The notes under the pieces: generated by a model
Database searches by the model: none
The model's input: only the letters and a program-made list of their open reading frames with translations
What the model was told of the DNA's origin: nothing
Assembly (NCBI RefSeq): GCF_000738175.1
Contig: NZ_JFCH01000025.1
Span: 44,249 to 108,248, forward strand
Direction: 5' to 3'
DNA from: Corynebacterium jeikeium
GTDB lineage: Bacteria; Actinomycetota; Actinomycetes; Mycobacteriales; Mycobacteriaceae
Length of the DNA stretch: 64,000 nucleotides
Shown here: positions 53,663 to 61,960 of the stretch, in pieces
Position numbering within the stretch: position 1 is the stretch's first letter
Layout of the letters: each line of letters opens with the position of its first letter
Translations under genes and position numbers: made by a program

Positions 53663-55930
53663 TTAGTCCGACTTCCCGCGGGCTTGCTTATTCTCGGCTT
53701 TGGTTTCGGCCTGGTTCTGAGCCTGGTTTTTACCCTGCTCCTGAGCTTGGCGCTGAGCTTGGCTCTGACCCCTGTGTTGGGCCTTGTGCTGCGACTTGTG
53801 CTTGGCCGAGTGCAGGGTGCTCTGAACGTCCTGGTCGTGGTAGTCATCGCCGTAGTACGCGCGGTTGCCGGTATCGATCTGCCCGCTGGAGAGCCCAGCC
53901 AGCATCGCGTTGTACGCCTCCAGCTCTTCATCGCCAGTGCGCTCTTCACGGCGGTCGAAACGCTTGGCTTCGCGCCGGTCGGAGCGCAGCCATTGGAATC
54001 CGTGGGCGATGGAAACCACCAGCAGCGGAATCTCGCCCAGAGCCCAGGTGATGCTGCCGCCCAAGTACTGCTGGTGGTCCAGGTCCACTGGGAATGGGAA
54101 GTCCAGCTGGTTGTAGAACTCCGCGTTCAGCGGCTCGGAAATCTGCATCATCGCGATACCGAACCATGCGTGGAAGGTCACCATCGCAAAGAGGGTCAGC
54201 ATCTTGATGAACGGCGAGAGGTTCCGCGGTGCGGCATCCACGCCGATGATCACCCAATAGAAGATGTACCCCGAGATGATGAAGTGCAGCATCATAAACA
54301 GGTGGCCGGCGTGCTCACCCGCGATGGCGTCAAAAAGCGGCGAAAGATAGAGGTAGTAGAAGCCGACAACGAACTGCGTTCCGGCGACGATGGGGTGCGT
54401 CAGGAAGCGCGAGAAGGGGTTGTTGATGAACACGACCAACCATTCGCGCGGTCCCGGAACGCCATTGCGGCCAGCGGCGGGCAGGGCGCGCAGCAGGAGT
54501 GTCATGGGGCCGCCGAGGACCCAGAACACGGGCACGGCCATGGAGAGGATGACGTGCTGCAGCATGTGCGGGCCGAACATCGCCATGGAGTACATGCCCA
54601 GGCCGGAGCTGGTGGCGAACAGCAGGGTGACGTTGCCGACGGACCACCAGATGAGGCGCTGGATGGGCCACTCGATGCCGCGTTTGCGGATGCTCAGCCA
54701 GGCCCACATGTACCCGGCCTGGAGGAGGATCGCACCCACACCGAAGATGAGATCCAGGCGGAACATGGTGAAGTAACGCCCGATACTCGGCGGCTCGGTG
54801 AGGGTGTAGCCCAGCAGTACGTCCTGCTGGGTGAGGTCAATGACCTGCTCGATCGGCGGCGGGATGCGGCCCAGGGAGACGGCGATGCCGATGGTGGCGG
54901 CCATGATGAAGATTTCCAGTGCAGCAAAGCGGATAAACGGCCTGCGCTGGGCGTTGGTGGTCTTGCCGTTTTCGCCCTCGCCGTCGCGCAGTTTCGGGAT
55001 GATGCGGGAGCGCTGCTCCCAACCGAACCAGGCCAGGAGCAACGTCATGACCATTTTTGCGACGATGACCAGGCCGTACTGGGTGGTGAAGAGCTCGTCC
55101 AGGTGGACGCGCAGCAGTGCGTTGATGAAGCCGGAGATCGCAACGGCAATGATGCAGAACAGTGCCAGGGTACTGTAGCGCTGGACGAGGAGGGCCAGGT
55201 GCGGGCCGCGACGCTTCGCGTGCGCCAGGAGGGCCAGCAGGCCACCCACCCACAGCGATACGCAGATGATGTGCCAGAGCAGAGAGTTCACGCCGTAGTC
55301 GTGGTTACCGCCCGCCGCGGAGTGCCCCTCCAGGGCCAGCGGAATCAGCGAAAGCACCGACAGTGCCAGGAAGATCGGCTGCCAGATCCACTTCCGCGTG
55401 AGCAGCGACAGCCCACCGGCCACGCCAGCGAAGATGGCAACCCAGAGCCAAGCCTTCGACGCCGACACCTGATCCAGCGCAATCCCCCAGTACTCAGGCT
55501 TGAGCACCTCTGTGAGGGGGCTGCCGGAAATATCCGACATGTACATGGGGATCAGCAGGATCGACAGGACTGCGAAGCCGATCATTCCCCAGGTGCCCGT
55601 GCGTGCGGCACGGAAGCCGTCGAGCGTGAGGTAGCCCTGCTTATCCGGGGGCGTGCCGAAGGCGGCCATAAGGAACCCGCCGAGGCCTAGGCAGCCGATG
55701 AAAATCGCCGCGCCGCGGACGAAGGGCAGACCGACGGTGGTCAGCGGGCCGGGGTCCGGAATGCCCAGCAGGGCGAGCGATTCGCCGAGGAAGGAGTAGC
55801 CGATGACCGCGCCGAAACACCCGGCGACGAGAGCGCCGATGAGGTACACGAGGCCGGGGTTGCCCAGCTTCGCGGGCTGGGCCGGGGTTTGCGCTTCTTG
55901 CTTAGCTTCCTGATCTGCCTGGGAGGACAT
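53663..55930 (-). CDS. CopD-CtaG fusion: copper import and cytochrome oxidase assembly
   Basis: 755 aa with about 15 membrane helices. The first half (to about 340) matches the CopD copper-transport domain, including WHIICVSLWVGGLLALLAH with its His. The second half (about 380-650) is caa3_CtaG, with HMLQHVILSMAVPVFWVLGG, HPIVAGTQF and a His-rich helix set (GEHAGHLFMMLHFIISGY), thought to insert copper into cytochrome oxidase. Residues about 705-755 are a cytoplasmic Gln/Lys/His/Ala tail with QAQ repeats. This fusion is common in actinobacteria; the tail is unusual. Confidence 0.88.
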   Translation of the reverse strand: MSSQADQEAKQEAQTPAQPAKLGNPGLVYLIGALVAGCFGAVIGYSFLGESLALLGIPDPGPLTTVGLPFVRGAAIFIGCLGLGGFLMAAFGTPPDKQGYLTLDGFRAARTGTWGMIGFAVLSILLIPMYMSDISGSPLTEVLKPEYWGIALDQVSASKAWLWVAIFAGVAGGLSLLTRKWIWQPIFLALSVLSLIPLALEGHSAAGGNHDYGVNSLLWHIICVSLWVGGLLALLAHAKRRGPHLALLVQRYSTLALFCIIAVAISGFINALLRVHLDELFTTQYGLVIVAKMVMTLLLAWFGWEQRSRIIPKLRDGEGENGKTTNAQRRPFIRFAALEIFIMAATIGIAVSLGRIPPPIEQVIDLTQQDVLLGYTLTEPPSIGRYFTMFRLDLIFGVGAILLQAGYMWAWLSIRKRGIEWPIQRLIWWSVGNVTLLFATSSGLGMYSMAMFGPHMLQHVILSMAVPVFWVLGGPMTLLLRALPAAGRNGVPGPREWLVVFINNPFSRFLTHPIVAGTQFVVGFYYLYLSPLFDAIAGEHAGHLFMMLHFIISGYIFYWVIIGVDAAPRNLSPFIKMLTLFAMVTFHAWFGIAMMQISEPLNAEFYNQLDFPFPVDLDHQQYLGGSITWALGEIPLLVVSIAHGFQWLRSDRREAKRFDRREERTGDEELEAYNAMLAGLSSGQIDTGNRAYYGDDYHDQDVQSTLHSAKHKSQHKAQHRGQSQAQRQAQEQGKNQAQNQAETKAENKQARGKSD

Positions 55931-56105
55931 GTTTCGAACCTTACCCTGCGCTCCGGACAGGGTGAACTTCCTGGTTTTGTGATGTTGATTGCGTCACAGT
56001 GGTGGTGCGCTACCCCGGCGCCTACCTGCGCGGCTGTGCCACGCCAACGGCATGGTTGCCCCGCGATTTCAGCGCGTGGGCGCGTGCATTATCATCTACT
56101 CGTAT

Positions 56106-56179
56106 GCCTCCGTAGCTCAGTGGATTAGAGCAGTGGGTTTCTACCCCATGTGTCGCGGGTTCGAGTCCTGCCGGGGGCG
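56106..56179 (+). tRNA. tRNA-Arg (anticodon TCT)
   Basis: 74 nt. GCCTCCG pairs with CGGGGGC, the D arm is GCTC...GAGC, the anticodon arm GTGGG-TTTCTAC-CCCAT, and the T arm GCGGG-TTCGAGT-CCTGC. No CCA in the DNA. Confidence 0.95.
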
Positions 56180-56304
56180 CCGTGTGTCATGAGTCGCGAC
56201 ATGGTTGACACTTCAATCGCGACTACGTGGACAAACCAGGGGCTTGGTTTTTCTTTCCCGAGGCGCGGACTTCGTTTTTTAGCTAGAGTGTCCGACGGAT
56301 TTCG

Positions 56305-57159
56305 TCAGGCGCTTTCCTCTGTAAGCAGCCCCTTCTTGCCAAGTTCTGCGATCGTGCCGTCTTCATTGAAGCTCAGCTCCACCACGAAGAAGCGTCCTTC
56401 ACTGTCCGCAATCTTCCACGCGCGTTGCTTGTTCTCCGGCTCGATTTCCTCGACTGTCCAGTCCTCGCGCTGATGCGCAATCCCTTCGATGCTCCACACC
56501 GGGTCGTCGCATTCCAACAATATGGCGTCGAACTTGACGAACATCACCGACAGATCCGTCTCCTCCATAGGTGGGTTGAACGAATCCATCAAGTAAATCC
56601 GGATCTCGGACTCGTCTTCGTTCGGAATGCTTGCGTAACAAGCATGCGAACCAAAGATTTCGAACGCGCTATCCCCTACATCCTCCGAAACGGCTGCCGC
56701 TACAATTGACTGCGCATACAGCTCGTCGCCTTCTTCGCCTTCCTCATCTTCCGCGTCTTCCCCGCTACCCGATTCTGCTTCATCGCCGTCCCACTCGGGA
56801 ACCTCGTAAGGCACCACTGGGGTCGTAAATCCGAACAGGTCTTGTTCCTCACCCCACTCGCGCATCGCCTCCGCGGCAAGGCGCCGACCAAGTTCTGCAG
56901 CTCCGGAAACAGCCGCTTCATCCGCCCATTCCCACTTGAGAGTCGCAGACTCCACATCAACGGTCGCGACGAGTTCCACTCGAGCATTGGCGAGCTTAAC
57001 CCGCCCCTGAAACTGGTAGTACTGCTCGCCTTCAATTTCACCTACGGCAATTCCCCAGTCATCGCCAACGCGGTCTTCGATCTGTTCCATGATGTGCTCA
57101 CAGCGCGCATGGGCATACAGCGCGGCGTGTTGTCCAACTCTGCGAATATCGGGGATCAT
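56305..57159 (-). CDS. acidic protein of unknown function
   Basis: 284 aa, very rich in Glu and Asp. The N-terminal 110 residues (DDWGIAVGEIEGEQYYQFQG...ATLKWEWADEA) have the W-rich look of DUF6882-type proteins. A Glu/Asp/Gly linker (125-145) leads to a second domain (FEIFGSHACYASIPNEDES, VMFVKFDAILLECDDPVWSIEGIA). TAGCCT ends 6 nt before ATG. It is divergent from the CPBP gene. The family call is weak. Confidence 0.5.
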   Translation of the reverse strand: MIPDIRRVGQHAALYAHARCEHIMEQIEDRVGDDWGIAVGEIEGEQYYQFQGRVKLANARVELVATVDVESATLKWEWADEAAVSGAAELGRRLAAEAMREWGEEQDLFGFTTPVVPYEVPEWDGDEAESGSGEDAEDEEGEEGDELYAQSIVAAAVSEDVGDSAFEIFGSHACYASIPNEDESEIRIYLMDSFNPPMEETDLSVMFVKFDAILLECDDPVWSIEGIAHQREDWTVEEIEPENKQRAWKIADSEGRFFVVELSFNEDGTIAELGKKGLLTEESA

Positions 57160-57267
57160 GTATTAAGGCTAACCGAGGCCCGCTTTCCCCGCGGAACACA
57201 TTTTCCAAACGCTTCAACAGACCACGCAAAACTAAGCACGGAAGTGAACCAAGTGAATTCTGCCAGT

Positions 57268-57960
57268 ATGCGTTACCGGGAACTTACCGCCCCACAAGCC
57301 CGCGACGCCTTTGTCGCGGCCCTCGCTTTTCTTTCTGTCTGTGGACTCTTAATTGCCCAGGTGTTTGGACTCTCCGAATCATCTGCCAGCGACAAGACCA
57401 CATGTATTGTCATGGCCTTCACGCTTCCGATCACTTTCGGTGCCCCGATGTGGCTTTTGCTTCGATATTTTCGAAAGCACAACATCGAATCGGGCTTTCT
57501 TCCGCTATCAAACAAGGCTGGACATCTTTTTTGGCAAATTCCGCTCGTTTCCATCGGCGCCGCTACAGCCGCAATTTGCTCTAACAACCTGCTGGACAGC
57601 ATTTTCAGTGAACAATGCCCCGCCGCCGAAGAGTCCAGCTCCATTTCGGTGCACCTTTCGGTAATCTTCGTGTTCATCGCGTATCTCTTAGTCGGCCCGT
57701 TTCTCGAAGAGCTCGTCTTTCGTCGCATTCTGATGGGCTATTTTGACACGATCATGCCCGTCGCCTTGAGTATCGGCCTGAGTTCACTGCTGTTCGGGCT
57801 CGTGCACATTAGCCCGCCCATCATCATCTACGCCACCTTGTTGGGTCTAGGCTCCGCGCTCTTCACCCGCTGGCAAGGAACCCTCTGGGGCGGGCTTTTC
57901 CTCAATTTGTTCAGCAACGCTCTCATCACACCAATTGTCCTCATAATGGTGTTCGCCTAA
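57268..57960 (+). CDS. CPBP family intramembrane glutamic endopeptidase
   Basis: About 230 aa with six to seven helices. The CPBP motifs are FLEELVFRRILMG (EExxxR) and SLLFGLVHI (FxxxH), and a late NLFSNAL (HxxxN/D-like) helix. They probably cleave within the membrane or serve as immunity/regulation factors. Base composition appears more AT-rich than the neighbours. Start uncertain: ATG 57268, GTG 57253 or GTG 57244 are in frame without a clear ribosome site. Confidence 0.75.
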   Translation: MRYRELTAPQARDAFVAALAFLSVCGLLIAQVFGLSESSASDKTTCIVMAFTLPITFGAPMWLLLRYFRKHNIESGFLPLSNKAGHLFWQIPLVSIGAATAAICSNNLLDSIFSEQCPAAEESSSISVHLSVIFVFIAYLLVGPFLEELVFRRILMGYFDTIMPVALSIGLSSLLFGLVHISPPIIIYATLLGLGSALFTRWQGTLWGGLFLNLFSNALITPIVLIMVFA

Positions 57961-58033
57961 TTCTTCCTGGCTCTCCATTCACCCCCACTTCTCCGCGCTT
58001 TAGCGTGCCCCGCCCCCTGTCCGCACCGCCCGC

Positions 58034-58039
58034 TATGGT
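58034..58039 (+). promoter_or_regulatory. -10 box of cmrA, leaderless type
   Basis: TATGGT ends exactly 7 nt before ATG 58047. Confidence 0.6.
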
Positions 58040-58046
58040 TGTAGCC

Positions 58047-58928
58047 ATGACTGCGAATAGCCGCTTTAACCCTATTGACGCCCTCCGCTCCCTCCCCCTG
58101 GGCAAGTCCCAGAAGTCCGAGGGGCTGGACCTCCCCGCCCCCACCCCGGGCTCCTACGCTGTGATCACCGGCGCTTCCTCCGGCATCGGCAAGGCCATCG
58201 CCGAGGAGCTCGCCCGGCGCGGCTACGACCTGCTCCTGGTCGCCCGCACTGTGGCTCCCATGCAAGAGATCGCAGATGCCTTCCCGGACCGCGACGTGCA
58301 GATTCGCTCCGTCGACCTGGCGGATGCGCCCGCCCGCGCGGAACTGCTGGAAGAGCTGCGCACCACCCCGGTCAGCATCATCATCAACTCTGCTGGCATC
58401 GCCACCTTCGGCCAGTTCAAGGACCTCGACTGGGACTACGAGCGCCTGCAGTTCGAGCTGAACGCCACCGCACTCTACGAACTCACCCAGGCCGTACTAC
58501 CCGGCATGCTGGAACGCGGCGAGGGCGGCATCGTCAACGTCGGCTCCGCCGCCGGCAACATGGCCATCCCCGGAAACGCCACCTACGTCGGCACTAAGGC
58601 GATGGTCAATACCTTCACCGAGTCCCTGCACTACGAGCTCAAGGACCACGGCATTAAGTGCACCCTGCTGGCACCCGGCCCGGTGCGCGAAGCCCGCAAG
58701 GAAGACGAGCAGCTCACCGAGGTTGACGATGCCGTCCCGGATTTCCTCTGGACCACCTACGCGGACTGCGCCATCGACACCCTGACCGCCCTGTCTAAGA
58801 ACAAGCTCCGTGTAGTCCCCGGCCCACTGTCCAAGGCCATGAACTTCGTCTCCACGTACCTGCCGCGGAAGGTCACCGCGCCGATCGTGGGTAAGTTCTA
58901 CGCCCAAATGGCAACCGAAAGCGACTGA
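58047..58928 (+). CDS. cmrA: SDR reductase, probable 3-oxo-mycolate reductase CmrA
   Basis: 293 aa. TGASSGIGKAIAEELA is the NADPH site, NSAGIATFG the structural Asn motif, VGSAAG (catalytic Ser) and YVGTK (Tyr, Lys) complete the triad. Its place just before orn matches Mtb Rv2509/C. glutamicum CmrA, which reduces the beta-keto group of newly made mycolate. The first 45 residues are a family-specific extension. The SDR fold is certain; the substrate is inferred from synteny and general resemblance. Confidence 0.8.
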   Translation: MTANSRFNPIDALRSLPLGKSQKSEGLDLPAPTPGSYAVITGASSGIGKAIAEELARRGYDLLLVARTVAPMQEIADAFPDRDVQIRSVDLADAPARAELLEELRTTPVSIIINSAGIATFGQFKDLDWDYERLQFELNATALYELTQAVLPGMLERGEGGIVNVGSAAGNMAIPGNATYVGTKAMVNTFTESLHYELKDHGIKCTLLAPGPVREARKEDEQLTEVDDAVPDFLWTTYADCAIDTLTALSKNKLRVVPGPLSKAMNFVSTYLPRKVTAPIVGKFYAQMATESD

Positions 58929-58937
58929 TTCCGAGGG

Positions 58938-58953
58938 GGCGTCACCAAAAAAG
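58938..58953 (+). repeat. dispersed GGCGTCA motif, extended copy
   Basis: GGCGTCACCAAAAAAG in the 58-bp gap between cmrA and orn. Confidence 0.7.
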
Positions 58954-58986
58954 ACATAGAATTATCAACAACAGAAAGGAACATCC

Positions 58987-59619
58987 GTGAACACCACCCC
59001 GAATCAAGTTGCCAAGAACGATCGACTCGTGTGGGTCGACTGCGAAATGACGGGCCTCGACCCGGACCAACACGTGCTCGTCGAGATTGCGGTGATTGTG
59101 ACGGATGCGGACCTCACCCCACTCGACGAGGGGCTGGACCTGGTGATTCACGCAACCGAACGCGACCTCGCCCGCATGGATGCCGTCGTGACGAAGATGC
59201 ACGGCGAATCCGGCCTGACGGAACAGATCCGCGCCTCCGACATCACGCTGGAAGAAGCCGAGGAGCAGGTCCTCGACTACGTGAAAAAGCACGTGCCCAC
59301 CGCAGGCGTGGCGCCACTGGCCGGCAACACCATCAGCGCGGACCGGAAGTTCATCAACCGCTACATGCCACACCTGGACCAGTACCTGCACTACCGCATG
59401 ATCGACGTCTCCAGCCTGAAGGAGCTCGCCCGCCGCTGGTATCCCCACGTGTACAACGGCCAGCCCGCTAAGGGGATGTCTCACCGCGCGCTGGCGGACA
59501 TCAAGGAATCCATCCGCGAGCTGGATTACTACCGCCGCGCGATGCTCGTGGAGGCAGACCCGTCGAACGCGGACGCGACGGCCGCGGCGAAGGCAGCGGT
59601 GGAGCGCTTCCCGATCTAG
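58987..59619 (+). CDS. orn: oligoribonuclease
   Basis: 210 aa, DEDDh 3'-5' exonuclease. [27 protein letters not shown] gives the first D and [19 protein letters not shown] the second D; and [18 protein letters not shown] the final His and Asp. It degrades 2-5-nt RNA and pGpG. GTG start with AGAAAGGA upstream. C-terminal 25 residues are Ala-rich. Confidence 0.96.
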   Translation: MNTTPNQVAKNDRLVWVDCEMTGLDPDQHVLVEIAVIVTDADLTPLDEGLDLVIHATERDLARMDAVVTKMHGESGLTEQIRASDITLEEAEEQVLDYVKKHVPTAGVAPLAGNTISADRKFINRYMPHLDQYLHYRMIDVSSLKELARRWYPHVYNGQPAKGMSHRALADIKESIRELDYYRRAMLVEADPSNADATAAAKAAVERFPI

Positions 59620-59625
59620 CACTGA

Positions 59626-59652
59626 GCCTAGGGCCACCTAGGCCCGCCTAGG
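59626..59652 (+). terminator. alternating CCTAGG hairpin after orn
   Basis: CCTAGG occurs at 59627, 59637 and 59647, exactly 10 bp apart. GCCTAGG (59626-59632) pairs perfectly with CCTAGGC (59637-59643), and copy 2 can pair instead with copy 3. It lies 7 bp after the orn stop. TTTC follows. Confidence 0.5.
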
Positions 59653-59735
59653 CCTGTTTCACCCCTCGCGAGCTGGCCTTTTGGTTAAGACGCAGGGCGT
59701 GGGCTAACATGAAATCCGCTGTTTTCAACAGCAAT

Positions 59736-59809
59736 GGTGACTGTAGTTCAGCTGGTAGAGCACTAGGTTGTGATCCTAGGTGTCGCGGGTTCGAGTCCCG
59801 TCAGTCACC
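59736..59809 (+). tRNA. tRNA-His (anticodon GTG)
   Basis: 74 nt including the extra 5' G (position -1). GTGACTG pairs with CAGTCAC; anticodon arm CTAGG-TTGTGAT-CCTAG; T arm GCGGG-TTCGAGT-CCCGT. CC follows the discriminator C. A promoter candidate is TTGGTT (59681-59686), 18 bp, TAACAT (59705-59710). Confidence 0.96.
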
Positions 59810-59833
59810 CCAAATTTTTCCAAAGGTCTTGTG

Positions 59834-60337
59834 ATGCTAATGAGTAACACCGATCTTGAAGCAGCGTTTCGAGATGTCTTCCGCGGACATCCAGCGGGGG
59901 TAACGCTGATCACCGCGACCGTCGACGGCGAGCCCGTCGGCCTGACCGCATCGTCTGTATCTTCACTGTCGCTTCACCCGCTGTCGATCAGTTTCTCGCT
60001 GATGAAGCGCACGGGCTCGGCAGGCAAATTGTTGCGGTCGAGCAGCATGTTGGTGCACTTTCTTAATGACGCCCAGTCCCCCATCGCGCACTCCTTCGCC
60101 GCCTCGGGCGCGGACCGCTTCGCAGAATCTCAAGGGTGGGTGACCGCGGAGACGGGCGAGCCGCTGCTGCCGAACTCCCGGGCTGTGATGCGGGCGCGTA
60201 TTGCGGATACGGCCCAGGCGGGGGAATCTACGCTGGTGGCTGCGGAGGTTCTGGACGTGTCGGAGATCTCCGACGATTCGGCGCTGCTTTTCCTGGGCCA
60301 CCAGTTCTACAGCATCGCGGGGCTGCGCCCCTTCTAG
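59834..60337 (+). CDS. flavin reductase-like protein (FMN-binding split barrel)
   Basis: 167 aa. RDVFRGHPAGVTLITATVDGEPVGLTASSVSSLSLHPLSISF (region) is the flavin reductase (HpaC-like) start that binds FMN; HFLND and the Phe-rich end LLFLGHQFYSI fit. Such proteins supply reduced flavin to monooxygenases or bind F420/FMN. ATG 59834 with AAAGG 7 nt upstream. It follows tRNA-His by 24 bp. The partner is unknown. Confidence 0.87.
   Translation: MLMSNTDLEAAFRDVFRGHPAGVTLITATVDGEPVGLTASSVSSLSLHPLSISFSLMKRTGSAGKLLRSSSMLVHFLNDAQSPIAHSFAASGADRFAESQGWVTAETGEPLLPNSRAVMRARIADTAQAGESTLVAAEVLDVSEISDDSALLFLGHQFYSIAGLRPF
60058..60073 (-). repeat. dispersed GGCGTCA motif, extended copy
   Basis: On the minus strand GGCGTCATTAAGAAAG, within the flavin reductase gene (codes for LNDA on the sense strand). 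Confidence 0.7.
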
Positions 60338-60347
60338 CGGCGGGGCG

Positions 60348-60566
60348 CTACGCGCGGGTGGCCTCGTAGCCGGCTTCGTCGACCGCTTCGATGACCTGCT
60401 GATCCGTCAGCTCCCCTGCTGCCCCGTCGTGCTCGAACGTCAGCAGCCCCTTGTCTGCGCTGACCTCAATGTTCGAAACGCCCGGAAGGTTGGAAACTTC
60501 CTCCTTGACGGCGTTTTCGCAGTGTCCGCAGCTCATTCCGGTGACGTTGTAGGTGTATGCGCTCAT
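60348..60566 (-). CDS. copper chaperone-like heavy-metal-associated protein
   Basis: 72 aa, HMA fold. NVTGMSCGHCENAVKEEV holds the metal site MxCxxC, and AVDEAGYEA the end of the fold. It carries Cu(I) to a P-type ATPase or regulator; neither is next to it. A perfect palindrome AAGGTATACCTT (60639-60650) lies 73 bp upstream. Confidence 0.9.
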   Translation of the reverse strand: MSAYTYNVTGMSCGHCENAVKEEVSNLPGVSNIEVSADKGLLTFEHDGAAGELTDQQVIEAVDEAGYEATRA

Positions 60567-60638
60567 GATGCTCGCCTCTCTTTGTCGTTACTTTCGTAGC
60601 CTTCTTAATATTCAGCGCTTCGAAACACGCTTTATTCC

Positions 60639-60650
60639 AAGGTATACCTT
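60639..60650. promoter_or_regulatory. palindrome upstream of the copper chaperone gene
   Basis: AAGGTATACCTT, 12 bp, perfectly self-complementary, 73 bp before the chaperone ATG. A metal-responsive regulator site (CsoR or MerR class) is a guess from context. Confidence 0.4.
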
Positions 60651-60761
60651 TTGCGGGAACGCCTTAGTGAGCGTGCCTTTGCGGGCTGCATGGGCTCGCA
60701 GCGCCTGCATTCTCCTAGATATGCGCGCGGATATTCGCGGACTTCACCCTCCCCTCTAGAA

Positions 60762-60883
60762 GGCGAATGTCCCAAATCTTCCACTTTCGGGATTTTTTCG
60801 GTTTTGACGAATACGTCAAAACGTCCTTACCAGCGCAAACATAATAGTTATAAAAGCAGAGTGGAAGATTTGGGACATTTGCC
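60762..60883. repeat. 24-bp inverted repeat with nested palindrome
   Basis: The left arm 60762-60785 and right arm 60860-60883 are complementary at 23 of 24 positions (each includes the word CCCAAATCTTCCACT or its reverse). The 74-bp spacer is AT-rich and contains TTTTGACG-AATA-CGTCAAAA (60802-60821), a perfect palindrome. No transposase is present. Confidence 0.9.
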
Positions 60884-60935
60884 CTCCCAGGGCACTCCCC
60901 AGCCTCCAAACCCTCGTGGGCTAGCATTAATCATC

Positions 60936-61928
60936 ATGGCCCGCCTGCCCAAACTCCCCTTTCGTACACGCCCCAGCGCCAGCCCCACCGCACACCCCGC
61001 CGCCAGCGCCACCACACACCGCAGCGCCAGCGTTACCGCACACCCCAGCGCCAGCATCCACCACGACCCCGGCGCGCTGTACACGCAGGCCTCCACCGCC
61101 GCGGCCTCCCACATCATCCGCCACTACTCCACCAGCTTCTACCTGGCCAGCGAACTCCTCGCGCCCACGATCAAGCTGCACATCCGCAACATCTACGCCC
61201 TCGCCCGCGTCGCGGATGAAATCGTCGACGGTACGGCTGAGGCGCTGGGCGTGCCAGCCTGCGGCGTCACAAAGACCCTCGACGACTACGGACGCACCAC
61301 CCTCAAGGCGCTAGACACCGGCTTCAGCACCGACCCCATCGCGCACGCCTTCGCCACCACCGCGCGCTGGGCGGGGTTTGAACGATCCTGGACGGTGGAT
61401 TTCTTCGCGTCCATGCGTTCGGACGCCCCCAGCTCCAACCCCTTGCCACTTGCCGACTACGTGCACGGATCCGCGGGCGTGATCGGGTGGATGTGCAACG
61501 CGGTGTTCGCAACACACGCCGAGCAGGCTGGGAGCCCGCTGACCACGGAGCAGCGCTCCCGCACCGACCAGGGCGCCTACGCGCTGGGCAGTGCCTTCCA
61601 GAAGGTGAATTTCCTGCGGGACTACCAGGAGGATACGGTCGGGCTGCACCGCTCCTACCTGCCCAAACTCACCGAGGAGTCGAAGGCCGAGCTGGTTTCC
61701 GAGATCCGCGAGGAGCTCGCCCAGGCGCACGCCACCATGGCGCTACTGCCGCTGGCGGCCCGCGTAGGGGTGCTCGGCGCGCACGACCTGTTCGCCGCGC
61801 TGAACGAGCGGCTGGCTCGCACCCCCGTCGAGCAACTGAAAACGGCCCGCGTGCAAGTGCCGCGAGCCGAGAAGGCGAAGATCATCGCGCGCGCCGTCCC
61901 CCGCGCCGCGCGCCTGCGCTACTGCTAG
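60936..61928 (+). CDS. crtB: phytoene/squalene synthase family protein
   Basis: 330 aa. ARVADEIVD is the first Asp-rich motif, FLRDYQEDTVGLHRSYLP the second; both bind Mg-diphosphate. STSFYLASELL is typical of the N-terminus. It joins two GGPP or FPP molecules head to head in carotenoid or squalene-type synthesis. No crtE, crtI or crtEb is next to it, so the pathway is not clear. The first 35 residues are an Ala/Ser/His repeat-rich leader. Symbol is by family. Confidence 0.85.
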   Translation: MARLPKLPFRTRPSASPTAHPAASATTHRSASVTAHPSASIHHDPGALYTQASTAAASHIIRHYSTSFYLASELLAPTIKLHIRNIYALARVADEIVDGTAEALGVPACGVTKTLDDYGRTTLKALDTGFSTDPIAHAFATTARWAGFERSWTVDFFASMRSDAPSSNPLPLADYVHGSAGVIGWMCNAVFATHAEQAGSPLTTEQRSRTDQGAYALGSAFQKVNFLRDYQEDTVGLHRSYLPKLTEESKAELVSEIREELAQAHATMALLPLAARVGVLGAHDLFAALNERLARTPVEQLKTARVQVPRAEKAKIIARAVPRAARLRYC

Positions 61929-61960
61929 TGCTAGTGCTAGCCTGCACTAGCCGACGTTAG

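Larger units (their letters stand above)
60567..60935. other. 369-bp intergenic region between the chaperone gene and crtB
   Basis: No gene is supported here. From left: promoter area of the minus-strand chaperone, with the palindrome AAGGTATACCTT at 60639-60650; a 24-bp inverted repeat (60762-60785 and 60860-60883) enclosing a smaller palindrome (60802-60821); and the crtB -10 box TAGCAT at 60922-60927, 8 nt before the ATG. Small open frames across the repeat mirror each other and are products of the repeat. Confidence 0.7.

Noticed and set aside
53684..55690. Long open frame of 668 codons opposite the CopD-CtaG gene
   Set aside because: It lies wholly antisense to a well-supported membrane protein; its His/Gln/Asp-rich product is typical of a GC-rich shadow frame, with no ribosome site or motif.
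60715..61117. Small minus-strand frames between the chaperone gene and crtB
   Set aside because: They arise from the inverted repeat and from the complement of crtB's repeat-rich start; no ribosome sites.
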